From NCBI RefSeq assembly GCF_002934265.1, contig NZ_PTIX01000040.1, forward strand, positions 1-38,066: a stretch of 38,066 nt of DNA, given 5' to 3'. Each line of letters begins with the position of its first letter. Within the stretch, counting starts at the first letter, position 1. Position numbers and translations under genes: made by a program. This document shows positions 1 to 8,712 of this stretch, one piece after another. The stretch comes from Actinokineospora auranticolor. GTDB lineage: Bacteria > Actinomycetota > Actinomycetes > Mycobacteriales > Pseudonocardiaceae. The notes under the pieces are model-generated. The model did not search any database, was not told the DNA's origin, and saw only the letters and a program-made list of their open reading frames with translations.

Positions 1-180
1 CCCGGTCGGCCAGACCGCCGCCCTCGCGCACACCCAACCCAAGATCCACCACCGCAGGCTACAGCCCCGCCATGACCTAACCGACCGGCATTGCGGCTAG
101 CCCGTGAGAGCGCGATCGGCTAGCCCGTGAGAGGGGGCGCGCATCGGGGGTGTCACGCGCAGCGGGGTGTCAGGGGTGGG
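1..180. other. left edge, no gene recognised
   Basis: This stretch lies downstream of sdaA. Short open frames run in from the left edge on the plus strand, but none gives a recognisable protein end. The only clear structure is a 17-bp direct repeat, listed separately. No T-rich terminator for sdaA is visible. It may be the tail of a gene or element that lies mostly outside the window. Confidence 0.4.
94..133. repeat. 17-bp direct repeat, two copies, 23-bp period
   Basis: CGGCTAGCCCGTGAGAG occurs twice without mismatch (94-110 and 117-133), separated by six bases. Each copy contains the small palindrome GGCTAGCC. It could be a protein-binding pair or a remnant of a mobile-element end; nothing in the window decides between these. 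Confidence 0.75.
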
Positions 181-1554
<1,374 letters not shown>

Positions 1555-1578
1555 GACAACCTCCTGGTACGGGTGACG

Positions 1579-1613
1579 ACCGGGTGGGGGCCGGGTCGCG
1601 GCCCCCACCGGGT
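1579..1613 (-). other. intercistronic GC hairpin between glyA and sdaA
   Basis: An 11-bp stem (GGTGGGGGCCG with its complement, about 5-nt loop) extends by three more pairs after one mismatch. It sits directly after the glyA stop and before the sdaA ribosome-binding site. No T-tract follows, so it could be a partial terminator or an mRNA-stability element that lowers sdaA expression relative to glyA. Confidence 0.6.
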
Positions 1614-1620
1614 GGTCTTC

Positions 1621-2892
1621 TCAGCCCAGCTCCGGGTAGAGCGGGCGGCGCTTGACCAGCAGGTCCACGCGGTCGCGCAGGGCCTGGCCGGTCTGGTCGT
1701 CGAAGTCGGGTCGCAGCGCGACCGCGATGATGTCGGCGACCTCGGTGAAGTCCTCGGCCTGGAAGCCGCGGGTGGCCAGGGCCGGGGTGCCGATGCGCAG
1801 CCCGGAGGTGACCATCGGCGGTCGCGGGTCGAAGGGCACCGCGTTGCGGTTGACGGTGATGCCGATCGAGTGCAGCCGGTCCTCGGCCTGCTGCCCGTCG
1901 AGCTCGGAGGCCACCAGGTCGACCAGGACCAGGTGGACGTCCGTGCCGCCGCTGGCCACCTTGACGCCCGCGGCGGCGCAGTCCGGGGCCGAGAGCCGTT
2001 CCGCCAGGATGCGCGCACCCTCGAGTACCCGCCGCTGCCGCTCGGCGAACTCCTCGGTGGCGGCGATCTTGAAGCTGACCGCCTTGGCCGCGATGACGTG
2101 TTCGAGCGGGCCGCCCTGCTGGCCGGGGAACACCGCGGAGTTGACCTTCTTGGCCAGCGCCTTGGTGCTGAGCACGACGCCGCCGCGGGGTCCGCCGAGG
2201 GTCTTGTGCGTGGTGGTGGTGACCAGGTGGGCGTGCGGGACGGGGCTGGGGTGCAGCCCGGCGGCGACCAGGCCCGCGAAGTGCGCCATGTCGACCATGA
2301 GCAGCGCGTCGACCTTGTCCGCGACGCGGCGGAACGCGGCGAAGTCGAGCTGCCGCGGGTAGGCGGACCAGCCCGCGATGATCAGCTTCGGCCGGTGCTC
2401 GACGGCGAGCCGCTCGACCTCGGCCATGTCGACCACGCCGGTCTCGCGGTCGACCTGGTAGGCGACCACGTTGTACAGCCGCCCGGAGAAGTTGATTTTC
2501 ATGCCGTGCGTGAGGTGGCCGCCGTGCGCGAGGTCGAGGCCGAGGATGGTGTCGCCGGGTTCGAGCACGGCGGACATGGCCGCGGCGTTGGCCGAGGCGC
2601 CGGAGTGCGGCTGGACGTTGGCCGCCTCGGCGCCGAAGAGGGCCTTGACCCGCTCGATGGCGAGTTTCTCCACGACGTCGACGTGCTCGCAGCCGCCGTA
2701 GTAGCGGCGGCCGGGGTAGCCCTCGGCGTACTTGTTGGTCAGCACGGTGCCCTGGGCCTCGAGCACGCCGATGGGGGCGAAGTTCTCGGAGGCGATCATC
2801 TCCAGGGTGGACTGCTGCCGGTGCAGCTCGGCGGCGACCGCCGCGGCGACCTCGGGGTCGACCTCGGCCAGCGGCTGCGCGAAGGTGCTCAT
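1621..2892 (-). CDS. glyA: serine hydroxymethyltransferase
   Basis: This PLP enzyme interconverts serine and glycine, moving a one-carbon unit to or from tetrahydrofolate. The 423-aa product has the normal family length. It shows the N-terminal TLEMIASENFAP, YAEGYPGRRYYGG, the cofactor residues in MVDMAHFAGL (Asp201, His204) and the PLP lysine in TTTTHKTLGGPRGG (Lys230 by my count; the E. coli enzyme uses Lys229). The ATG overlaps the gcvH stop as ATGA, which fixes the start and implies translational coupling; a longer open frame upstream is just the gcvH region read in another frame. Next to gcvT and gcvH behind a glycine riboswitch, its likely job is to use methylene-THF from glycine cleavage to convert a second glycine to serine. 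Confidence 0.97.
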   Translation of the reverse strand: MSTFAQPLAEVDPEVAAAVAAELHRQQSTLEMIASENFAPIGVLEAQGTVLTNKYAEGYPGRRYYGGCEHVDVVEKLAIERVKALFGAEAANVQPHSGASANAAAMSAVLEPGDTILGLDLAHGGHLTHGMKINFSGRLYNVVAYQVDRETGVVDMAEVERLAVEHRPKLIIAGWSAYPRQLDFAAFRRVADKVDALLMVDMAHFAGLVAAGLHPSPVPHAHLVTTTTHKTLGGPRGGVVLSTKALAKKVNSAVFPGQQGGPLEHVIAAKAVSFKIAATEEFAERQRRVLEGARILAERLSAPDCAAAGVKVASGGTDVHLVLVDLVASELDGQQAEDRLHSIGITVNRNAVPFDPRPPMVTSGLRIGTPALATRGFQAEDFTEVADIIAVALRPDFDDQTGQALRDRVDLLVKRRPLYPELG

Positions 2893-3272
2893 CAGCCCTC
2901 TTCCCTGGTCTTCTCGGTGTACTCGTCGGCGGTCAGCAGTTCGAGGTCGCCGGTGACCTCGAAGCGGAAGAGCCAGCCGTCGCCGAACGGGTCGGTGTTG
3001 ACCAGCTCCGGGGTGTCGACGACGGCCTCGTTGATCTCCACGACGGTGCCGTCGGCGGGGGCGAACAGGTCGGACACCGACTTGGTGGACTCGATCTCGC
3101 CGCACGGCTCGCCCTTGGTGAGCTTCGCGCCGACCTCGGGCAGCTGTACGAAGACCACGTCACCGAGGGAGGTGGCGGCGTAGGCGGTGACGCCCACGGT
3201 GGCCGACTTCGTGTCGGCGGAGTCGACCCACTCGTGGTCTTCGGTGTAGCCGAGGTTGCTGGGGTTGCTCAT
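2892..3272 (-). CDS. gcvH: glycine cleavage system H protein
   Basis: This lipoyl carrier shuttles the aminomethyl group between the P, T and L proteins of the glycine cleavage system. The 126-aa product has the usual size, opens with LGYTEDHEWV and carries the lipoylation motif ESTKSVSDLFAP, where Lys64 is the expected modified residue. The C-terminal DGWLFRFEV is also typical. It starts 21 nt after the gcvT stop and its own stop overlaps the glyA start. The P-protein (gcvP) is not in the window and must be encoded elsewhere for the system to work. Confidence 0.97.
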   Translation of the reverse strand: MSNPSNLGYTEDHEWVDSADTKSATVGVTAYAATSLGDVVFVQLPEVGAKLTKGEPCGEIESTKSVSDLFAPADGTVVEINEAVVDTPELVNTDPFGDGWLFRFEVTGDLELLTADEYTEKTREEG

Positions 3273-3293
3273 CTTGGTTCTCGATCTCCCTGC

Positions 3294-4394
3294 TCAGGCT
3301 GGACGCTGGTAAAAGGGCAGCTTGACGACCTCGACCGGGGCCTGGGTGCCGCGGATGTCGACCGTCAGCGCGGTGCCGGGCCCGCTGACCGCGATCGGCA
3401 CGTAGGCCATGGCGATCGGGTGGCCGAGGGTCGGCGAGAGCGCGCCGCTGGTGACCGTACCGACCTCGGTGCCGTCGGCGTCGAGCACGGCGTACCCGTG
3501 TCGGGGGGCGCGCTTGCCGGTGCCGACGAGGCCGACGAGGACCTTCTCCGGCACGTCGGCGTCGCGGCGCCGCTCAAGGGCCGCTTGGCCGACGAACCCG
3601 CCCGCTTTGTCGAACTTGACCACGCGGCCCAGGGCCGCGTCGAACGGGGTGAGGTCGGCGCTCAACTCGTTGCCGTAGAGCGGCATCCCGGCTTCGAGCC
3701 GCAGCGTGTCGCGGCAGGCCAGGCCGGCCGGGGTGAGGCCGTGGGGGGCGCCCGCGGCGGTGAGGGCCTGCCACACCTCGGCGGCGAGCGGACCGTCCAC
3801 ATAGATCTCGAAGCCGTCCTCGCCGGTGTAGCCGGTGCGGGCGAGGAGGACGTCGTGGCCCGCGGCGGTGGCCGGGACGCTGGCGTAGTAGGCCAGGGTG
3901 TCGAGGTCGGCGCCGGTGACCTCGCGGATGATCGCGGCCGAGGTGGGGCCCTGGACGGCGATGAGGGCGAGGTCGGCGGAGCGGTCGGCGACCTCGACGT
4001 CGAATCCCGCGGCCCGTTCGCGCAGTTCGGCGGCGACCGTGGCGGCGTTGGAGGCGTTGGCGACGACCAGGTACTTCTCGGCCGCGAGCCGGTAGACGAC
4101 GAGGTCGTCGAGGACGCCGCCGTCGGTGTCGCAGATCATCGTGTAGCGGGCCTTGCCGGGTTTGACCGCGGAGAGCTTGCCGACGAGGGCGTGGTCGAGT
4201 GCCTTGGCCGCGTCGGGGCCGGTCAGTTCGATCTCGCCCATGTGGCTGAGGTCGAACAGCCCGGCCGCGGTGCGCACGGCCTTGTGCTCGGCCAGTTCAC
4301 TGCCGTAGCGCAGGGGCATCGCCCAGCCTGCGAAGTCGGTGAACGCGGCTCCCAGGGCCTCGTGCACCGCGTGCAGTGGGGAGGGGGTGCTCAT
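3294..4394 (-). CDS. gcvT: glycine cleavage system T protein (aminomethyltransferase)
   Basis: GcvT releases ammonia from the H-protein-bound aminomethyl group and forms 5,10-methylene-THF. The 366-aa product shows DFAGWAMPLRYG near the N-terminus, GLFDLSHMGE, a central TGYTGEDGFEIY and the late RRDTLRLEAGMPLYG-type segment (here CRDTLRLEAGMPLYGNEL), with a C-terminal barrel ending in VVKLPFY. The frame stays open upstream into the riboswitch, but the ATG used here follows GAAGGAGA at good spacing and matches the family N-terminus. It is the first gene behind the tandem glycine riboswitch, about 180 nt after the second aptamer, so the whole operon is expected to respond to glycine. Confidence 0.96.
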   Translation of the reverse strand: MSTPSPLHAVHEALGAAFTDFAGWAMPLRYGSELAEHKAVRTAAGLFDLSHMGEIELTGPDAAKALDHALVGKLSAVKPGKARYTMICDTDGGVLDDLVVYRLAAEKYLVVANASNAATVAAELRERAAGFDVEVADRSADLALIAVQGPTSAAIIREVTGADLDTLAYYASVPATAAGHDVLLARTGYTGEDGFEIYVDGPLAAEVWQALTAAGAPHGLTPAGLACRDTLRLEAGMPLYGNELSADLTPFDAALGRVVKFDKAGGFVGQAALERRRDADVPEKVLVGLVGTGKRAPRHGYAVLDADGTEVGTVTSGALSPTLGHPIAMAYVPIAVSGPGTALTVDIRGTQAPVEVVKLPFYQRPA

Positions 4395-4573
4395 GGCGGT
4401 CGGGTCTCCTTCGGCGCGCCGGGAATTCTGCTTTTCCGCAGCGTGACACGCCGGGCACGCGTCGTGCAGCGTGACCGGTGGGTCTGTGGATGGTTGGTGG
4501 GTATGTGGACAACTGAGGATCATGGGAGCTCCTGGGCAGCGCGCCGGGTGCGGTGCGCCCGGCACTGGGAACT
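4395..4573 (-). promoter_or_regulatory. riboswitch expression platform and gcvT leader
   Basis: This 180-nt spacer joins the second glycine aptamer to the gcvT ATG. It contains GC-rich inverted segments, for example CCGGG facing CCCGG near 4535-4555 and GGGAG facing CTCCC around them, but no T-run. Glycine control may therefore act on translation or through Rho rather than an intrinsic terminator. The ribosome-binding site is GAAGGAGA just before the ATG. The mechanism is inference. Confidence 0.5.
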
Positions 4574-4756
4574 CCCCCTCTGTCATGGCACCTGAGAGCT
4601 TCACCGCGAACGCGGCTTGCACCGTGGGTGAGACGCCGAGTTCGCGTCTTCTTTCCAGAGCGGCCTGGCTGGAACGGTAGCTTTACCTGAGAGATTGGCG
4701 GGGAGCTTGCTCCTTCGGTGCCCCGACGCGTGGTCGGGGGCTCTCCCGTTCCGGCT
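4574..4756 (-). promoter_or_regulatory. tandem glycine riboswitch
   Basis: Read on the minus strand, the segment has two glycine aptamers in series. Aptamer I (about 4756-4678) has GGGAGAGCC, the conserved GCACCGAAGGAGCAAGC core and AATCTCTCAGG. Aptamer II (about 4665-4575) has GGTGCAAGCC, GAAGCTCTCAGG and the closing GACAGAGGG. These are the hallmark conserved blocks of glycine (gcvT-type) riboswitches. The linker and order match the usual tandem layout, and the gene downstream is gcvT. Family members commonly turn on glycine breakdown when glycine is high. The limits are set by eye from the outer pairing segments. Confidence 0.95.
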
Positions 4757-4799
4757 CTTGCGGCCCGTTATGCGGTTGTGTGCCTATCCGCTGGGGACA

Positions 4800-5537
4800 C
4801 TAGCCGAGCCGGAACCCGAACGGAAGTTCCAGGCGGTGCGCGGCCAAGAGGGCCTCGTCGGCCAAGAGCTCGCGGGTGGGGCCGTCCGCGACGATGACGC
4901 CGTCGTCGATGAGCACGCTCCGTGGGCACAGTTGCAGTGCGTAGGGCAGGTCGTGGGTGACCATGAGCGTGGTGCGGTCGAGGCCGAGGAGGACTTCGGC
5001 GAGTTCGCGGCGGGCGCGGGGTTCGAGGTTGGCCGACGGTTCGTCGAGGACGAGGATCTCGGGGTCGCAGGCCAGGACGGTGGCGAGGGCGACGCGGCGG
5101 CGTTGTCCGCCGGAGAGGTGCATGGGTGAGCGGTCGGCGTGTTCGGCCATGCCGACGTCGTCGAGGGCGCGGGTGACGCGGGCGTCGAGGTCGGTGCCGC
5201 GCAGGCCGAAGTTGGCGGGGCCGAAGGCGACGTCGTCGCGGACGGTGGGCATGAACAGTTGGTCGTCGGGGTCTTGGAAGACGATGCCGACGCGTCTGCG
5301 GATCTCTTTGAGGTGGGGTTTGGCGACGGGCAGTCCGGCGACCTCGACGGTGCCCTGGCCGGTGAGGATGCCGTTGAGGTGCAGCACGAGGGTGGTTTTG
5401 CCCGCGCCGTTGGGTCCCAGGACGGCGACCCGTTCCCCCGGTTCCACGCGCAGGTTGATGCCGTAGAGGGCTTGGTGGCCGTCCGGGTACGCGTAGGCGA
5501 GGCGTTCGACGAGCAGCGCGGGCGGTGTCACGGCCAT
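4800..5537 (-). CDS. cbiO: ECF cobalt/nickel transporter ATP-binding protein
   Basis: This cytoplasmic ATPase powers metal uptake by the CbiMNQO energy-coupling-factor transporter. The 245-aa product has Walker A GPNGAGKTT, a Q-loop region VGIVFQDPDDQLF (DPDDQLF is characteristic of ECF ATPases), the ABC signature LSGGQRRR, Walker B ILVLDEPSANLEP and the switch histidine in VTHDL. The ATG chosen lies 10 nt inside the cbiQ 3' end and gives the standard N-terminus; an upstream in-frame start would overlap cbiQ much more. It is the last of four tightly packed genes. Only about 44 nt separate its stop from the 5' end of the glycine riboswitch, with no hairpin seen between them. Confidence 0.93.
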   Translation of the reverse strand: MAVTPPALLVERLAYAYPDGHQALYGINLRVEPGERVAVLGPNGAGKTTLVLHLNGILTGQGTVEVAGLPVAKPHLKEIRRRVGIVFQDPDDQLFMPTVRDDVAFGPANFGLRGTDLDARVTRALDDVGMAEHADRSPMHLSGGQRRRVALATVLACDPEILVLDEPSANLEPRARRELAEVLLGLDRTTLMVTHDLPYALQLCPRSVLIDDGVIVADGPTRELLADEALLAAHRLELPFGFRLG

Positions 5538-6286
5538 AGGGCCATACCCAACACGACGGCCGCCGTCGCGGTGGGAGCGAGCCCGGTGAGCCACGCGACG
5601 GCACCGGCACTACGGCCGCTGTCGGGCATCTTGCCTGACCAGCCACGGGAGACCATGGCGAGGTGGACGCGTTCACCGCGCTCGTAGCTGCGGACGAACA
5701 GGGTTCCGATACCGCGTGCGGTTGCGCCTACCTGCCACAGGAATCGCGGGTTGTGGCCGCGGGAGATGCGGGCGAGGCGCATGCGGCGGGCTTCGGCGGC
5801 GATGACGTCGAGGTAGCGCAGCATCAGCGTGGCGATGGTGATGACCATGGCGGGGACGTGGAGTCGTTGTAGGCCCACGATCAGTTCCCGGGGCGCGGTG
5901 GTGGCGGCCAGGGTAAGAGAGACGAGCACGCCAAGAGTGCCTTTGACGAGGATGTTCCAACCGGACAGCAGACCGTGCTCGGATAGGGCCATTCCCAGCA
6001 CGTCGACGGTGGGTCCACCCGCCACAAATGGCATCACGAACGCCAAGACGACGAACGGTGCCTCGATGAGGGCTCTTGTGGCCACCCAGCCCGGCGGTAT
6101 GCGCGCGATGGACCACACGGCGGCCAAGAGCAGCAGGTAGACGCCGAAGGCCCAGTACCGCTCGCGCGGGGTGGACACGACACAGAGGACGGCCAGCACG
6201 GCCGCCACGATCTTGACCTGCGGTGCCAGCCGGTGGACGGGTGTGTTCCCCGGGCGGTGCAGCGGGTGGGCGTGGCCCCCGCTCAC
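5528..6286 (-). CDS. cbiQ: ECF cobalt/nickel transporter transmembrane T component
   Basis: CbiQ is the membrane coupling subunit linking the CbiO ATPases to the substrate-binding CbiM. The 252-aa product has about six hydrophobic segments, beginning after LAPQVKIVAAVLAVL. It carries the two Ala-Arg-Gly-like coupling motifs of the family, seen as RRMRLARISRGH and ERVHLAMVSRGW in the C-terminal cytoplasmic part. It starts with GTG overlapping the upstream stop as GTGA, and its 3' end overlaps cbiO. The substrate (Co2+ or Ni2+) cannot be settled from this subunit. Confidence 0.92.
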   Translation of the reverse strand: MSGGHAHPLHRPGNTPVHRLAPQVKIVAAVLAVLCVVSTPRERYWAFGVYLLLLAAVWSIARIPPGWVATRALIEAPFVVLAFVMPFVAGGPTVDVLGMALSEHGLLSGWNILVKGTLGVLVSLTLAATTAPRELIVGLQRLHVPAMVITIATLMLRYLDVIAAEARRMRLARISRGHNPRFLWQVGATARGIGTLFVRSYERGERVHLAMVSRGWSGKMPDSGRSAGAVAWLTGLAPTATAAVVLGMALWP

Positions 6287-6633
6287 TTGGTGGGGCGCCT
6301 GCGCAGCAGCCAGAACAGGCCACCCGCGACCACTACGGTGACGGCGACGCCGATGACGCCCGCGAGTCCCGTAGTGCCCTCACCGCCGTTGACGACGTAG
6401 TCGGCGAGCGGACTGCCCGCGAGGTGGTGGTCCTTGGCGTTCTGCGCGATGCAGGTGCCCTGGAGGGTCTCCCCGCCGTGACCGTCCTCGACGACTTGGC
6501 AGCCGGCGAGGGTGGCGTGGTCGAGGCCGTCGGGGTTCGAGTCGGCGAAGTAGGACACCGCCCCCGCGAGGACCAGGGCGACCAGCAGGAAACCGAGCAG
6601 GAACCCGGTGTTGCGTCTGGTCTTGGTGCTCAC
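6283..6633 (-). CDS. cbiN: CbiN-like PDGLE-domain membrane protein
   Basis: CbiN is the small accessory subunit of cobalt ECF transporters. This 116-aa protein has an N-terminal membrane helix (GFLLGFLLVALVLAGAVSYFA), then the diagnostic SNPDGLDHAT (the PDGLE motif, with D in place of E), a soluble loop containing two cysteines and a second helix (LAGVIGVAVTVVVAGGLFWLL). Topology with two helices around an external loop matches the family. GTG start and TGA stop both overlap their neighbours (GTGA), so translation of cbiM, this gene and cbiQ is probably coupled. The symbol reflects position and domain rather than close identity to enterobacterial CbiN. Confidence 0.85.
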   Translation of the reverse strand: MSTKTRRNTGFLLGFLLVALVLAGAVSYFADSNPDGLDHATLAGCQVVEDGHGGETLQGTCIAQNAKDHHLAGSPLADYVVNGGEGTTGLAGVIGVAVTVVVAGGLFWLLRRRPTK

Positions 6634-7328
6634 GCGGGGCTCTCCTCACGCACGTCGAGCGGGCGGCGCGCGCCGCGCAGCAGGTGGACCAGGTCGGGGC
6701 GGACGGCGGCGATGGCCACCACGGTCAGCGCGGTGATGACGCCCTCGCCGATCCCGATGAGGCAGTGCACGCCGACGATCGTCGCGGTCACGCCGCCGAG
6801 GCCGAACGCCGGGTCGCCGCCGAGGGCGAACTCCAGGACGAAGCCGAGGGAGGCGACCACGGTGTTGACGAACGCGGCGGTGAACGCGACCGCGGCCAGG
6901 CCGGGTTTGGTGCGGGTGAAGCGCTTGAGGACGGTCGCGACGGCGAACCCGACGGCGGTGCCGATGATCGCCATGTTGGTGACGTTGGCGCCGAGCGCGG
7001 TGACGCCGCCGTCGGCGAACACGAGCGCCTGCACGACCAGGACGATCGAGACGCACAGCGCGCCGACCCAGGGGCCGACGAGGATCGCGGCCAGCGCCCC
7101 GCCGAGCAGGTGGCCGCTGACGCCGGGCAGCACGGGGAAGTTCAGCATCTGGGTGGCGAACACGAACGCGGCGACCAGCCCGGCCATGGGGGCGGTGCGG
7201 TCGTCGAGGTCGTCGCGGGCCCGCGCCGCGGCCACCGCGATCCCGATCACGGCGACGGCCGCGAAGAGCAGTGAGGTGGTGGTGTTGAGGAGGCCGTCAC
7301 TCATGTGCATGGCGACATCGGCGGTCAT
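6630..7328 (-). CDS. cbiM: ECF cobalt/nickel transporter substrate-binding protein
   Basis: CbiM is the metal-binding membrane subunit (S component). The 232-aa product has the family core: MHMSDGLLN near the N-terminus, LPGVSGHLLGGALAAILVGPWVG, and GVHCLIGIGEGVITALTV near the end, with about seven membrane segments. In characterised CbiM/NikM proteins the metal is held by an extreme N-terminal Met-His. Here the best ribosome-binding site (GGGAGGTG) serves an ATG six codons upstream of that MHM, adding MTADVA. If instead the inner ATG at 7310 is used, the MH terminus is canonical, but no Shine-Dalgarno is seen for it. No cobalamin-riboswitch box is recognisable in the 125 nt upstream. First gene of the transporter operon. 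Confidence 0.9.
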   Translation of the reverse strand: MTADVAMHMSDGLLNTTTSLLFAAVAVIGIAVAAARARDDLDDRTAPMAGLVAAFVFATQMLNFPVLPGVSGHLLGGALAAILVGPWVGALCVSIVLVVQALVFADGGVTALGANVTNMAIIGTAVGFAVATVLKRFTRTKPGLAAVAFTAAFVNTVVASLGFVLEFALGGDPAFGLGGVTATIVGVHCLIGIGEGVITALTVVAIAAVRPDLVHLLRGARRPLDVREESPA

Positions 7329-7613
7329 GCGCACCTCCCGGGGACCTGGGGTGGGGGTCGAGCGTAGTTGCCTACCGGACGCTACCGCCAGCGTGTGGCA
7401 ACAGCCCAACTCGGGCGTCTGTGATCTCCCCGTCCTTGACGTGCGGTTATCCACAGGGCTAGTGGGCGGTTCACGACGATTGTCGGTGGTTCGGCGTAGA
7501 GTCGGCGCTACCAGGACATGGTGTGGCGAACGGGCTTCGGGCCCAGGTCGCCTCTTGCGGCTACCCCTCGAATCGCGTGGGTGGCGACCCCGTGGCGCGG
7601 TTCGCGGCGGGCG

Positions 7614-8702
7614 CTACGGGCGCAGCAGGGTTCGGGCGCCGTGGGAGCGGGGCAGGTCGGCCAGGGTCGCGTCGAGGCCGTCGAGCGTGGTCTCGGCGGT
7701 GATCAGCGAGGCCAGGTCGAGCGCGCCGTCGCGGGCCAGGGCCAGCAGTCGCGGGACGTCGACGGCCGGGTCGGTCGAGCCGAAGAGGCAGCCCTTGAGG
7801 GTGCGGCCGGTCCAGTACAGCTCGAAGGCGTTGAACTCGACGGTGGCCTCGGGTGAGCCGACACCCACGACGACCACCTGCCCACCGCGGCGGGTGGCGG
7901 ACCAGGACGTCCGGATCGTGGTGGGGGTGCCCACGCACTCGAAGGTGACGTCGGCACCGCGACCGCCGGTCAGCGCGCGGATGGCCTTGGGCGTGGTGTC
8001 GTCCGAACGGACGAAGTGCGTCGCCCCGTGGCGGCAGGCCAGGGATTCCTTCTCGGGGTGGAGGTCCACCGCGATGATGGGGTCCGCCCCTGCGACGCGC
8101 GCGGCCTGGAGGACGGACAGGCCGACCCCGCCGAGGCCGACCACCGCGACCGACTGCCCCGCGCGGACGGCGGCCGTGGTGTGCACGGCGCCCGCGCCGG
8201 TCAGGACCGCGCAGCCCAGGACGGCCGCCTGGGTGAGCGGTACCTCGGGCGGGAGCTTGAGCGCGCCCCGGGCCGGGACGATCGTCTCCTCCGCGAAGGC
8301 ACCCGTGCCCAGGCCCGGGTAGACGGGTGTGCCGTCGAGCAGCGTCGCGTGCGGTACGGCCGCGGCGTCGGCCGCGTGCGCGCACAGGTAGGGCTCGCCC
8401 GCCTGGCAGAACCAGCAGGTGCCGCAGGCGGGCGCCCAGTCGAGGAGGACGTGGTCGCCGGGGGCCACGTGGCGCACGCCCGGTCCGACGGACACCACGA
8501 CGCCCGCGCCCTCGTGCCCCAGCACGGCGGGCACGGGTTGGCGCAGCGTGCCGTTGGCCAGGGAGAGGTCCGAGTGGCACACGCCCGCGGCCACGACCCG
8601 GACGCGGACCTGGTCCGGTCCGGGGTCGGGCAGCAGGATCTCGGTGACCTCCAGCGGTTCGCCCCGCTCCCGCAGCACCGCGGCCCTGACCGTGTCGCTC
8701 AC
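7614..8702 (-). CDS. zinc-dependent alcohol dehydrogenase (class III-like MDR)
   Basis: This medium-chain dehydrogenase probably oxidises an alcohol (or reduces an aldehyde) with a nicotinamide cofactor. The 362-aa product has catalytic-zinc ligands in GVCHSDL (Cys42) and LGHEGAG (His63), a full structural-zinc lobe CGTCWFCQAGEPYLC (Cys93, 96, 99, 107) and a Rossmann motif VVGLGGVGLSVLQ, followed by an acidic residue in AVDLHPEK that favours NAD(H). The extra lobe residues and LDWAPACGTC resemble actinobacterial factor- or NDMA-dependent enzymes. It starts 10 nt after the acyl-CoA dehydrogenase stop, so it is the second gene of that operon and probably under the same TetR. Substrate unknown. 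Confidence 0.88.
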   Translation of the reverse strand: MSDTVRAAVLRERGEPLEVTEILLPDPGPDQVRVRVVAAGVCHSDLSLANGTLRQPVPAVLGHEGAGVVVSVGPGVRHVAPGDHVLLDWAPACGTCWFCQAGEPYLCAHAADAAAVPHATLLDGTPVYPGLGTGAFAEETIVPARGALKLPPEVPLTQAAVLGCAVLTGAGAVHTTAAVRAGQSVAVVGLGGVGLSVLQAARVAGADPIIAVDLHPEKESLACRHGATHFVRSDDTTPKAIRALTGGRGADVTFECVGTPTTIRTSWSATRRGGQVVVVGVGSPEATVEFNAFELYWTGRTLKGCLFGSTDPAVDVPRLLALARDGALDLASLITAETTLDGLDATLADLPRSHGARTLLRP

Positions 8703-8712
8703 GCGGGTCAGG

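Noticed and set aside
4395..4622. Extended gcvT reading into the glycine riboswitch
   Set aside because: The upstream ATG lies in aptamer II; the inner ATG has a good Shine-Dalgarno and the family N-terminus.
7329..7613. Possible cobalamin riboswitch upstream of cbiM
   Set aside because: Conserved B12-box and core elements were looked for on the minus strand and not seen.
6223..8322. 699-codon plus-strand frame across the cbi genes and alcohol dehydrogenase
   Set aside because: Covers several real genes on the other strand and a promoter region; sequence is Arg/Pro/Thr-biased without motifs.
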